From positions 1,922,001 through 1,986,000 of the forward strand of contig JBANAY010000003.1 in NCBI GenBank assembly GCA_037952775.1: 64,000 nt of DNA, written 5' to 3'. The translations under genes were made by a program, and so were the position numbers. Below, one piece after another: positions 24,584-35,353 of the stretch. The notes under the pieces were generated by a model. The model did no database searches. It worked only from the letters and a program-made list of their open reading frames with translations, and was not told the origin of the DNA. This DNA is from Clonostachys chloroleuca (taxonomy: Eukaryota > Ascomycota > Sordariomycetes > Hypocreales > Bionectriaceae). Each line of letters opens with the position of its first letter. Positions within the stretch are counted from its first letter, which is position 1.

Positions 24584-26338
24584 ATGGCGGACGCAGATGA
24601 GAAGGCGCGGAAGATTGCCGCCGCCAAGAAGCGCGTGAGCACCGCCAGCAACGGCCCAAAGAACCCCCCAGCATGCTGATTGATCCCAGGTCGAGCAAAT
24701 GAAAAAGAAGAAGAAGAGCGAGACCGCAAAGAAGACCAAGGAGGAGCCTTCCAAGGAGGAGGAGGACGTGCCACCGACCCCGGGCCCTGCACCGGAAGCT
24801 GAAGCCGCACCTGAGCCGGCTGAGGAGGAGAAGGCGCCCGTCGATGACAAGCCCGAGGAGGATGACGCCGTTGACGAGAAGGCTGAGGAATCGTCTCCAG
24901 CGGGGACCCCTTCGCTCGCACAGCAGTCCAAGCTCCGATCGACCTCTTTCCGTGCCGGTGGCCCTGGCGTTGCATCACCGCCCGATGGGGACACCGCACC
25001 CGACATCTATCGAAAGCACGTTGCCAGGATAGAGGAGCTCGAGAAGGAGAACAAGCGTCTGGAGAAGGAGAGCGCGGACGCCGAGAAGAGATGGAAGAAG
25101 GCGGAGGAAGAGCTGGCTGATCTGCGCGAAGCTGAGGGAGACGATGTTCCTGCCTCTACCGGTGGTGATGATATCGAGAAGTTGGTATGTACTAGGCTTA
25201 CATCTACAGACAGCATTGGGAAAATTGGTACTGATCCGAGATCTAGAAGAGCGACCTTGCCGCCCTGGAGCGCCAGAACACGCAGCTGCAGCAGCAGGTC
25301 TCGCGCACCTCCGGCCACGTCCGCCGTTCCTCTGTCTCGATCACCTCCCCAGCTGATCTCCAAGCCGAGCTGGACTCCAAGTCGTCCACCATCGAATCAA
25401 TGGAAATCGAGATCTCAAAACTCAAGGCCCGTGTCGAGCGACACGAGAGCGGCGCCACATCTGAGAAGGAGCAGGTCACCGCCCTGGAGGAGAAGCTCGC
25501 CCGGGCCGAGGCGGCGGCTGGGAAGGCGCAGCGTGAGCTCCAGGACCTGAAGCGCAACCTGGACCGTACAGCGGAAAAGGCTGTTCGCGAAGGTAGCGAG
25601 AGGACCAGCGCCGAGACCAAGGTCCGAACTTTGGAGCAGGAGCTGCGGGAGGAGAAGGGCGCCAGGGAGGAGTTGGCGCTGAGGGCCGAAAGCCTTGAGA
25701 TGAAGGTCAACACATTGACGACCCTTCACAAGGAGCAAGATACAAGGCTGCAGGGGTTGAAGAAGGAGAAGGAGGCCGCGGAGAAGCTGGTCAAGGAGCT
25801 AAGAACCAAGGCGGAGAAGCTGGAGAACGAGAATGTCAAGCTACGGGTCCGCAAGTCTACAGACGGTGGTGGCGGCCTTGACGATGAAGGTGTGGATGAG
25901 CTTGAGAATGAGGACAGGGTCAGACTGGAGAAGAAGATCCGAAGCCTCGAGAAGGAGAACCACGAGCTTCGCAGTGGTGCCTGGATCGAGAAGCGGCGCG
26001 AAATGGAAAGCACCGGCAACGGCTTCCAGGATGTCGACCTCTCCCTGAGCCCTCACATGGGTCAGCAGAGGAAGACCACTGGCGGTATCGGGGACTTCTT
26101 CACAAGTGGGCTCAATGCACTTGCCGGAACTGGAGGTGACGATGAATTCTTGGAGGACGACGATTTGGAATTCGATGAGGATGCGTTTAGAAAAGCACAA
26201 GAAGAAGAGAGCAAGAATCGTCTAGAGCGAATCAAGGAGATTAAGCGGGCGCTGAAGCACTGGGAGGGATGGAGGCTTGATATTGTGGATATCCGAAGAG
26301 GCGGACGTGAAGGTATTGGCGAGATTTTTGACGTCTAA
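24584..26338 (+). CDS. long coiled-coil protein (M-protein-repeat / Rud3-like golgin candidate)
   Basis: Three exons: 24584-24634, 24690-25184 and 25247-26338. The introns are 55 nt (GTGAGC...CCCAG) and 62 nt (GTATGT, branch CTGAT, TCTAG), and the product is 545 residues. It starts MADADEKARKIAAAKKR. An acidic Pro/Glu-rich stretch follows, then from about residue 150 near-continuous heptad-type coiled coil rich in Glu, Lys, Arg and Leu. After that come a Gly/Phe linker (GGIGDFFTSGLNALAG), an acidic segment and a conserved-looking end, KRALKHWEGWRLDIVDIRRG. Fungal orthologues are usually called M protein repeat protein or grouped with the Golgi tether Rud3. I cannot confirm a GRAB/GRIP domain, so Golgi function is inference. 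Confidence 0.8.
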
Positions 26339-26626
26339 GAGAGGTCAAATATCATGTCTGCCACTGGTTTTGTAAACTATGTATTTCTTTATGGTTATTC
26401 ATAAATACTAGGATTAAGGCGAGCAAATGAGGCCTTGGTAACATTCATTTAGTGGTAATTGCAATAACGTCGTCATCTCCGCATTCTACGGGTTTATGTA
26501 GCTGTCTGGGTTGGTGAATTACAAACTCATCACTTACATCATACCCCAAGACTAGAGTGGGTATCACAAGCAAGAAAACTCAAACTACGATCCCACATCA
26601 CTCGACATTAGCACCCTACATTCACC

Positions 26627-27421
26627 ATGGCATCAGCAAGGCTCAGCTTCCTCATTACGGGCGCCGGGAGAGGCATAGGACGGGGCCTCTCGCGCGAGCT
26701 GCTAAACCGCGGGCACAGGGTGTTCCTCGTCGACTCCAACGCTGACGAGCTGCACCACACAGTACAGCTCCTCACCAAGACGTACAATGTTCGCAGCGAT
26801 TTCGACTCTCTGACGGCGGACGTGCGGGATCCCGGCCACGTCCGGCTCGCGGCCTCGCGCGCGGAGGGGCTCTTCGAGGGCAAGCTGGACTGCCTGGTCA
26901 ACAACGCGGCCTACACCGGCGGCGTGGGGGGCACGAAGTTGGAGGACATGACGGTGGAGGAGTGGAATAAAAGCCTGGAGACTAATCTGACGGGACCGAT
27001 GCTGTTCACGCAGGCGTGCCTCCGGATGCTGGCCAAGGCGCGGGGCTGCGTGATCCACGTCTCGTCGACGAGGGCGCTGCAGAGCGAGCCGCACAACGAA
27101 GGGTACTCCACCACCAAGGCCGGGCTGCTCGGCATGGCGCAGAGCATGGCGGTCTCGCTGTCGGAGAAGGGCATCAGGGTCAGCAGCATCCTGCCCGGCT
27201 GGATTCACGTGGAGGACGAGTGCAAGGCTGCGGATGAGGAGGGGAGGAGGTGGGAGGACGGCATCTCGGAGCGGGATGCTAGGTGGCAGTTGACGGGCAG
27301 GGTGGGCAAGGTCGAGGACATGGTGAAGGCGGTTCTTTATCTTGCCGAGAACGACGGGGTGACAGGGGCCGAGCTGGTCGTCGACGGAGGAGTAACGAGG
27401 AAGATGGTGTATCCGGAGTAA
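26627..27421 (+). CDS. short-chain dehydrogenase/reductase (classical SDR)
   Basis: A single-exon 264-residue protein of classical SDR size. It has the nucleotide-binding TGAGRGIG (residues 11-18), Asp36 at the end of the second strand (VFLVD), NNAA (92-95), catalytic Asn120, Ser147, Tyr160 and Lys164 (YSTTK), and the PGW after strand six. Asp36 suggests NAD rather than NADP, which is inference. The C-terminal GAELVVDGG is typical of glucose/3-oxoacyl-type SDRs. The substrate cannot be told from the sequence. The gene is GC-rich at third positions, lies 288 nt after the coiled-coil gene on the same strand, and has no pathway neighbours. Confidence 0.93.
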   Translation: MASARLSFLITGAGRGIGRGLSRELLNRGHRVFLVDSNADELHHTVQLLTKTYNVRSDFDSLTADVRDPGHVRLAASRAEGLFEGKLDCLVNNAAYTGGVGGTKLEDMTVEEWNKSLETNLTGPMLFTQACLRMLAKARGCVIHVSSTRALQSEPHNEGYSTTKAGLLGMAQSMAVSLSEKGIRVSSILPGWIHVEDECKAADEEGRRWEDGISERDARWQLTGRVGKVEDMVKAVLYLAENDGVTGAELVVDGGVTRKMVYPE

Positions 27422-27687
27422 CGTGGCGCGAGGCGGCGGCAGTGTGGGATGATGCGTGGGCTGGTTGTGTGCTGAAGTCTGGCTATTGCCGCCGGTTAAT
27501 TATATCTCCCCTCATTGCTCCCATAACAGCCAGTCGCGGATGTCCAGCTCCAACGGGAATCCTGTTTAAGCCCTGCACGAAATGCATGTTCCTGAAATGC
27601 GCGGTGTATGGCCAGCCATTCACAGGCGCTCAGTCAAGCAAGGAGAAACTCAATTGATTTACCCCAACACTAGCTGAGACAGGGACG

Positions 27688-27752
27688 CCGAGAGGAGCTC
27701 CTGGGATGACGGCAGGCCGCCTATATGCGTGTCTTAGGTCGGCTCCTCTCGG
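27688..27752. repeat. inverted repeat, 11-bp arms
   Basis: CCGAGAGGAGC at 27688-27698 and its exact reverse complement at 27742-27752, separated by 43 nt, about 270 nt downstream of the SDR stop. It could form a hairpin in a 3' transcript or mark an old element end. No further support. Confidence 0.5.
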
Positions 27753-28269
27753 TAATACCGCTCGGCCGGTCGTGTTAATCTAGGACCGAGAACGGCGTTA
27801 TGCATAATTGGAATTCAGTAATCAGGCGCTGGCAATGCGTAATTTAATGGTCGTAATCAATAATTTAGCAGCCGCAAGAGGCGCTAAAGCCGTGGCCTAG
27901 CGCTGGGTGCCCTCCGATCGGTCGGTGAAGCCTTCCCAGTTCCTGCTTCCCCGCAGTGGCCACAAGACCCTGCGCTCATGCAACGTACTGAAGGCGCCTG
28001 GAGCAACGTGTAACCACAGGCTAGTACGAGACAGGACAAAGGAATCACCATCCCGGGCCTGCACCCCTCGAAAAGCTGGAGTGATGCGCCCTGGTGTGGC
28101 AGCTCGCCTGCAGAATTGCTGTCCAGATGATCATTCGCAGCTGTCCACGTCGCGACAAGACGCCGTCATCCAACTGCAGGGCAGGGAAAACGGCTTACAC
28201 AACCACATCAAGTAACCTGACCCATCCGAGCAGCCTCCGCGCACAAGTGAGGAGGCGGCGGCAGACTAG

Positions 28270-28277
28270 TATAAAAG
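28270..28277 (+). promoter_or_regulatory. TATA-box-like element upstream of isocitrate dehydrogenase
   Basis: TATAAAAG about 520 nt before the first ATG at 28795. This fits a promoter only if the leader is long or spliced. A GTACGT donor-like site at about 28527 would allow a leader intron. Both points are inference. Confidence 0.3.
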
Positions 28278-28794
28278 ATCACCAACCAGCCTTTGCCCCC
28301 CACTTTGTTGGAGGAGCACAGCTCGTTCTCCGTTCGCAATTCCTGTCCCGATGGTCGGAGGTAATTGTCTGGTCAGGGCGAGCGAAAAACACGCCCATCT
28401 GCAGATTCAGTCCTGCTTGGAATCATCATTCCTCCCATCCCGAGTCCCAGGGCCATTGACTGATCACTCCGCCTGCTGCCGTCGTCGCGTAGGCCGTTGC
28501 GGTTGAATTCTGTATCCTTATCCAGGTACGTACGAGCCTCCGAGCCTCTGCTGCTGGCCCGCATAAGGCTTCTCCCGGACAGACACACCAAGAAGGCGCT
28601 CCTTCTGCAGGCTGCTCCATATCCGCCCGTCCGCTCTCACTGGTGCCACAATCCGGCAATTCCAAGAGCTCTCACCCTCGGCTGTCCGTGGCCTACCCGC
28701 GGTGAACTTCCGAATCTTCCTCTAACGTCGCATCGTACCAATAGGCAGGCCACAGCGACCATTTATCACTGCTCTCTTCCTTTCCTCCTTCGCC

Positions 28795-30395
28795 ATGTCT
28801 TCCCTCCTCCGAACTTCCCTTCGCCATCCAACTCCTTTCCTCCGTCCTCTCGCAGCATCTTTCGGCGCCACCCAGACCAGATCGCCCATCTACTTCCGCA
28901 CTATGGCTACCCTTCAGAAAATCAAGGTTAAGAACCCTGTCGTCGAGCTTGACGGCGATGAGATGACCCGCGTCATCTGGCAGGTCATCAAGGACAAGTT
29001 CATCTTCCCCTACCTTGATGTTGATATCAAGTACTACGATCTCGGTCTCGAGTACCGCGACGAGACCAACGACCAGGTCACCATCGATGCCGCCGAGGCC
29101 ATTAAGAAGTACTCTGTCGGTATCAAGTGCGCCACCATCACTCCCGATGAGGCCCGAGTTGAGGAGTTCAAGCTAAAGCAGAGTATGTGTTGTATTTCCC
29201 CAAAAGCCATGGCGGGGCACCCACCCGCCTCTCTGGCTCTGCCCCTCCATCCCATTTCCCCCCTCCACACAGAGGCTGCATAGCGCAAGCACCACTCCCA
29301 CGACTGCAGATCGATCGGGTAATTTCGCACGTCGATGGAACTCTCTGTTAACTAGATGCAATGTGATTTTTAGTGTGGCTCTCCCCCAATGGTACTATCC
29401 GTAACGCCCTCGGTGGCACCGTTTTCCGTGAGCCCATTGTCATTCCCCGCATTCCCCGTTTAGTTCCTGGCTGGGAGAAGCCCATCATCATTGGCCGTCA
29501 CGCCTTCGGTGACCAGTACCGCGCTAAGGACACCGTCATTCCTGGCCCTGGCAAGCTGTCCATGGTCTACACCCCCGAGGGTGGCGAGCCTCAGGAGATC
29601 GAGGTCTTCCAGTTCAAGAACGGCGGTGGTGTCGGTCAGACCCAGTACAACACCGATGAGTCCATCACCGGCTTCGCCCATGCCAGTTTCAAGCTCGCTC
29701 TCGACAAGAGCCTACCCCTGTACATGAGCACCAAGAACACCATTCTCAAGAAGTACGATGGCCGCTTCAAGGACATCTTCCAGGAGATTTACGACACCCA
29801 GTACAAGAAGGAGTTCGAGGCCAAGAAGATCTGGTACGAGCACCGTCTTATCGACGACATGGTCGCTCAGATGATCAAGAGCTCCGGTGGTTACATCATG
29901 GCTCTCAAGAGTAAGTTTTCTGGCTCGTTGTATTTTTTCGTGAGCTCAAAGTCTAACAAATTTGTTCTAGACTACGACGGTGACGTCCAGTCCGACATCG
30001 TCGCCCAGGGCTTCGGCTCTCTCGGTCTCATGACCTCAGTCCTCATCACCCCCGATGGCAAGACCTTCGAGTCCGAGGCCGCCCACGGTACCGTCACCCG
30101 CCACTACCGTGAGCACCAGAAGGGACGTGAGACCTCCACCAACCCCATTGCCTCCATCTTCGCCTGGACCCGTGGTCTCGTCCAGCGTGGCAAGCTCGAC
30201 GACACCCCCGAGGTCGTTGCCTACGCTGAGGCTCTTGAGAAGGCCTGCATTGACACCGTCGATATTGACAATGTCATGACCAAGGATCTTGCCCTCGCCT
30301 GCGGCAAGAAGGAGAGGAGCGACTACGTCACCACAAACGAATACCTCGATGCTGTTGAGAGACGTCTCAAGAGCACCCTCAAGGAGAAGCTGTAA
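28795..30395 (+). CDS. isocitrate dehydrogenase [NADP], mitochondrial with likely second cytosolic start
   Basis: Oxidatively decarboxylates isocitrate to 2-oxoglutarate, making NADPH. Exons are 28795-29182, 29374-29910 and 29971-30395, with introns of 191 and 60 nt (GTATGT/GTAAGT donors). The product is 449 residues. The first 36 residues are Arg/Ser/Leu-rich without acidic residues ([12 protein letters not shown]...), a classic presequence. A second in-frame ATG at 28903 starts [20 protein letters not shown], where cytosolic orthologues begin. Family motifs include GDEMTR, the phosphate-site region [14 protein letters not shown], the metal-binding [20 protein letters not shown], and AAHGTVTRH. 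Alternative starts giving two compartments are known for fungal NADP-IDH. The C-terminus EKL is not a canonical peroxisomal signal. Confidence 0.97.
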
Positions 30396-31168
30396 ATGTC
30401 GACAACCATCTTAGAAAGGACAAGTATATAAACGATGATTTTTCGAGGACCATTGGTTTTTGGGTGAAGGCAAAAAAGGACACTTCACACATTTTTGCAT
30501 TTTGCATATTGCTTCCATTCTAGATAGACACTCGCGCGCATCATCACATGCGATGCAGGCTTTTGTTTTCTCACAACATGATTATGCCAAGAAGCCGTAG
30601 TACCATTGATGAGTTTGGATAGAGCGCAGGACACCTGGAAAGAAACAGAAAACCATGGTTAAACCAAGAAAAAAAAATACAAATAATGTCATTTCCGATG
30701 CATCACTGCCCATTGACGTGCATCTGACATGTTACTTCACATGCCCTAGACACTGAGGATATTACCAATCACGGAAATTGTCCAAATGTGGCTGGCTCAA
30801 AGGGACAATGCCGTACGCTGTGATGCAGCTCTCGCGAGCGAATCAAAACTGTGTTCGCGCTGTAGAATAACAAACCATTTCCAGCACCGTCTTGATTAAA
30901 CGCCTATACCGGAAATTCTGTCTCCGATTCTCATTTTTTTTGGGTTCCAACCCGTAACTCGAGGTTATTATATAGTACACGGAGGACAAAAAAAAAAAAA
31001 AAAAAAAAAAAAAGGAAAATGAAATAGAAATACTGCCTTGACGAACCTCCCATTGAGAAAACACCCATAAAGATAATACCCGGAACCTTGCTGTGAGACT
31101 GGGAAGCCGGATCTGTAAATCGCTGTCCGCCCGTCCTAAACCCCCCTTGCCATGACCTGACTGGTGAT
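30396..31168. other. intergenic: convergent 3' flanks
   Basis: The 3' flanks of isocitrate dehydrogenase and Iec3. No gene. It contains an A26 homopolymer. Confidence 0.65.
30988..31013. repeat. A26 homopolymer
   Basis: An uninterrupted run of 26 A on the plus strand in the 3' flank of the reverse-strand Iec3 gene, so T26 on the coding strand. Length may be unreliable in the assembly. Confidence 0.85.
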
Positions 31169-32326
31169 TTAATCCGCCTCGGCGGACGCAGCCAGCGCCT
31201 CCCTGCTCTTGGACTTGCGGACGGTCGGCGTCCCCTCCGCGCCGCCCTCGCTCTTGCGCTTCTTCTTGGTCGGCCGGCTCGTCGTCCCCTTGGGACGGTA
31301 GCCCTGGTCGTCCTCGGTGACGCGCTTCCGCTTGCCGCCCTTGGCGTTGCCGGCGGGCGTGGATATGTTCAACTCCCCGTCGTCGTCCATGCTTACGTCC
31401 ACATCCGCTGCTGCTGCGGTGGCGGCGAGCGAGGCCCGGGACCGTTTGGTGCCCTTGGGGACCCTCGGGGTCTTGCCGCCTCGCTCGCCCCCGGGCGCCG
31501 CCGCCGCGCGACTTGCGGCCGCCGGCGTGGCTGGGCGTGTGAGTGGAAGCGGCGTCGTCGGCTCCGCCTGCTGCGCTGGCGTCCTCGTGAGGCTCGGCGC
31601 CCGGCTCCTGAATGCCCTGGAGGAAGATGTGTGGCGCGTGGCGGCGGAGCCAGCTGGTCGCGCTGTTGGGGTTCTTGAGGAGCGGGTGTAGGGGAGGGTT
31701 GGTGGTGGGATGGGCTAGGGGCGCGAGGGTCGGCACCGGGTTGTCCGGTTCCATGTTCTGGTCGATGAGGTGGAGGTAGTTGTCGATGTCGTCTGCGCAG
31801 AGGAAGTGGGCTGGGTAGTTGTCCCCCTCCGACTTCTCGAGCTCGGCGACCAGCTGAGGGTCGGACTCCTTGGCGAGCCTGTAGGGCTGGTGTGGCACAT
31901 CGTGGATGAGGTCTTCGAGTCTCTTCAGGGGCAGCTCCTTCTGGTTCTCGTAGTCTTGGTCGATGGGGTGGATGCGGTCGCTGGATTTGGATGGCGGGAG
32001 AGAGATGTTGACTCGCCTCTCGAGCGGGATCTGGGGGGAGTTGTTGATCTCGAGGAGGATGTCTAGTAGGCGACTGGTCGTTTCTGTTAGCCATGATCTT
32101 ACACTGGGGAATGCATACTTGATGCGGTGCTCTCGTACTCGTTCTCAATAGCTAACCGCTTCACGGTCGCCTGTGCTTTGGCCTCCTGCTTGAAAATATC
32201 TTCGCCCTCGTGCATCTTGTGCTCAAAGGAGATGCGCATCTTGCGGTACTTCTTCTTCCATGACTTGTACCCAGCCTTGGGCCGAGGCGCGGCATCGCCC
32301 TCGGTCTTCACTGGGGATTCGGCCAT
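31169..32326 (-). CDS. IEC3: INO80 chromatin-remodelling complex subunit Iec3, probable one-base frameshift
   Basis: A nuclear subunit of the fungal INO80 complex. The ATG is at 32326. Exon 1 (32326-32139) encodes YKSWKKKYRKMRISFEHKMHEG, the Iec3 N-terminal signature. A 65-nt intron (32138-32074, GTACGA, GCTAAC, CCAG) splits a codon so that IEN-D-RLLDILLEINNSPQIP joins correctly. The second half continues to ATSWLRRHAPHIFLQ, then the frame must shift. The C-terminus in the other frame (KTPRVPKGTKRSRASLAA, a Met/Asp patch, GYRPKGTTSRPTKKKRKS) is clearly coding and ends at 31169. The simplest site is the C5 run at 31488-31492, with one extra base, giving about 363 residues. An intron of length 3n+1 is possible, but I see no good sites. 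Confidence 0.85.
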
Positions 32327-32999
32327 TTCTGGCTGCTGCAGGTATCTCCAGCGCGCTCCGGGAGATTCTCCCCCTGGCTTTCCGAATTGCGCACTTGCAC
32401 GATGCAGCGATTGGGCTGAGGCTGGCGGAATGTTGACTCGTGGCCGGGAAAAAAACGGGATGGGCTGTAAGTTCGGGGCGAGTGGTGTGGAATTGATGTC
32501 TTAGGTGGAGTGCAGCCAGCTGGAAAAGGTGTCACGCAGAATCGCTGGCGGCAGGCGATGATGGAAGGAGCAAGAGTGACGAATGAATTGATGAAGCGCG
32601 GTGCAGTCTCTTTGTGAGGCGTGAGACGTTGGAAGGGCGGCGGGTCCTCTTTTTCTGGACGCGACTACTCATCGGGGGTCAGACAGCTCGATCCGGCCAG
32701 TGAAGCTGCGCTGCGATCAAACAGCGCTTAAACCAACAGGCCTGCGCAACAGCTCCGGTTGTCCACCTCTGCACCATTGAATGGCTCTCTGCTGGTGTAT
32801 ACATTTCACTTTTTTGCTATATATATTACAATAGAATTGACTCAATCATTTCATATACCTCGTGCGAGTAAATACACATTTCTACTTTCAACTTGTGCAT
32901 TTGGGAATGCTGCCTCTCGCCTCAACCCAGCGCACCAAGTTGTTTTGGAGGTGCACGCCATTATTACTATATCCATCTCTTTTGACCTGTGCCAGCCAC
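32327..32999. other. intergenic: Iec3 promoter and Sly1 3' flank
   Basis: No gene. It lies between two reverse-strand genes. An AT-rich portion at 32800-32960 probably holds the Sly1 3' UTR. Confidence 0.6.
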
Positions 33000-35353
33000 T
33001 CAAGATGATGCTACCTCTTTTCCTAGCCTCTCCAACTCGTCTCTGATGAATTCGGCTGCGTTGATAATTTCAGTACTTCCATAAACCACCCGCTTCTTCG
33101 CTCGGTCTCCCCCTGTTCGGCTAACCCAGTCATTCAGATTACCATATTCTTCCATACTTCCACCGCCGATGGTAAATACAATAGCCTCGCTGTAGCCCTG
33201 CCGCCGCTGACCGAAGCTGGCTGATTGACCAGGCGCCTGCGAACCGGGCAGTCCACCAGGCGCACTGCCTCCCCCGCCTGCTCTTATAGCACTTGGGGGT
33301 GGCATGGTCCCACGGGCATTAGCTGAACGTGGGTCGAAATAGAGATAGTTCTCTGTCTTGGCAATTGCGGAAGATGAAGCAGTGGAGGGGTCCATGATAG
33401 ATTCTACGATCTTTGTAACTGTAAGATCCTTATCGACAGGGAGGAAGGTCTTGACACCGCTGATAAGCGAGTCAAAGTTGGATGAGAGGCCGGTTGGAAC
33501 ACCGGATTCCTTTAATCGATCTGTTAGGCGGGAAGATATAGAGGAAAAGCGACCAAAGAGATCCGAAGATCCTTGTTGTTGGCCAGAATTTTTATTGACG
33601 GTAGCGAGTTGGGTCATCTTGGTCGTGGCTCGAACACTGTTGGTTTTCAAATGTAAGCAAAAATGTCCCCTGTGATACATGATGGAGTGGGATCAACGAA
33701 CTGCTTGATGTAAGGAAGCGACGACACATCGGAACCTGCCGCCTCCAGAGCCTTTTCAAATGCTTCGAATTCGGCTCGACTGAGTTCCTGCTCCGTGCTC
33801 AAGAACCAAATGATAAAGAGGCGAAGTTTGTCTGTAGGTTCATTTCCCTTGTCCGCGCCTTTGATAACCTCCATGATCTGATCCTTAGACTGTCTCGTTA
33901 CCTCCTCTTCTATTTGGAAGTAATTGTCGACCTGACGGTTCTTGATGCCGTTGAAGATTGCCGTCAAAATGTTCATGTGCATATCGAGAGTCGCTTTCCG
34001 CTCTTGCATTTCTGGAAGCTCTCCTATGACTGCTTTCAGATGCTGTGTGGCCGCGCTGGTCTCGTTTTGCAGATCCTCAAATTGGGAGGCCCCTGCCTTC
34101 TTCGTCATAGCAGCAGACTCTTCCCTCCACTTATTCAGCTCAGCATCTACTGAGTCGGCGGCCTCTACGACTGGGGCTCCGGCATGCTTTGTCCAGAAAA
34201 AGTCGCTCGAGGTTAGGTCGTAGATCTTCTTTGACTTTCCCTTGGCAGGGTTGTTTTCCTCGGCTGGCATCTCAACGGTGATTTTGTTGAGCTTCATGTT
34301 TAGGACATCATGCACCAGGGACTGATATGTCCACGAGTGGGAGAGCATCGTTGTTAGGTCCACGTTTCGATCAAGCAGAACGAGTACTGGGCGAGAGGAC
34401 GCCGTGCTTCCAGCACCACCTTTTGGACCAGAAAATAGATTGTCCTTTGAGTTTAAAATATGGTCTCGGAGTTTGCGGTCGAGCCGGACCGCCACCATCT
34501 CCGCAGCAGCATCCTTGGGGCACCGAATAATGGGGATCACACCTGTAAAATCAGACGTCAATATCATCCGGGGTCTATTGAGCGCCTTGAATCCTTACCC
34601 ATGGTGACAACAACACTGAACAGACCGTTCACAATCCTATCAATTACTCGTTCAAGCTCGGCATCGCTGGTGGCCGCACTATTCAGCGCCCAGTACGTAT
34701 GTTCACTCTGCATATTCAGGCTGAACAAATCCGGCTCCGTCACAACAAAGTTCAGATATTGGTCGTAAAGCTGTGCGATCTGCTCCGATGTCCCGGCTGT
34801 CGCAGTCTGTGTCGCAAAGTCCTCCAGCAGGACTCGAGGCAAGGAGCATAGGAAGTTGATGTAGGCCGGGGAGTAGAGACCCTTCTCCAAATCGTTGGTG
34901 ATGGATTGAATGTTCTTTTCGTTTGGTTCGAGGAGGTAGATAACAGGGACATCGGGGATCGGGTGTCGGGTGGTTCCGATATGCCTACATGATCGTGTTG
35001 GATGACCTGATGATTCTCGCTGATAGGTGAGAGACAACATACTTGTGCATTGTGACACCCATGGATCTCAAGTCAGAGACTCGAAGAACACTGCTGACAA
35101 CATCGCGGCCAAAGTCGTCGAACACCAGCACTTTCCAGATAGGATTCCCGTCAGCATCCAAGATTGGGGCAACCGGTGCCAGTAGTGCGTGGGCCTGGGC
35201 TTCGTTTTTGTCACTGGTCTCGACGGTTTCGTTGAGATTTAATATTTTCTTCAGCGAGGCTACGCAGGGTATTAGCGACCACTGTGATTGGATTATGAAC
35301 ATGCCGGATTTACCAATTTGGCGATCTCGCAGCGAGTCGCCGTGAGCTGCCAT
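33000..35353 (-). CDS. SLY1: Sec1/Munc18-family vesicle transport protein Sly1
   Basis: Regulates the ER-Golgi SNARE complex, binding the syntaxin Sed5/Ufe1. Five exons: 35353-35314, 35259-35043, 34984-34599, 34542-33702 and 33636-33000. The introns are 54, 58, 56 and 65 nt, all GT-AG with consistent phase, and the product is 706 residues. It starts MAAHGDSLRDRQIASLKKIL. Conserved blocks include WKVLVFDDFGRDVVSSVLRV, HPIPDVPVIYLLEP, RPVLVLLDRNVDLTTMLSHSWTYQ and YDLTSSDFFWTKHAG. The C-terminal block contains EAIVFTIGGGSMEEYGNL and VVYGSTEIINAAEFIRDELERLG, the typical Sly1 end. The donor of intron 4 (GTTCGT) is weak but is the only one that keeps the frame into RATTKMTQL. Confidence 0.96.

Larger units (their letters stand above)
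27422..28794. other. intergenic, includes isocitrate dehydrogenase promoter
   Basis: No gene recognised. It holds a perfect 11-bp inverted repeat (27688-27752) and a TATAAAAG at 28270. The stretch before the ATG at 28795 is C/T-rich, as in highly expressed fungal genes. Confidence 0.55.

Noticed and set aside
30843..31400. Extension of the Iec3 reading frame past the true C-terminus
   Set aside because: The out-of-frame tail is Arg/Gly-rich, then runs into the T26 tract; the alternative frame ending at 31169 carries the conserved basic C-terminus.
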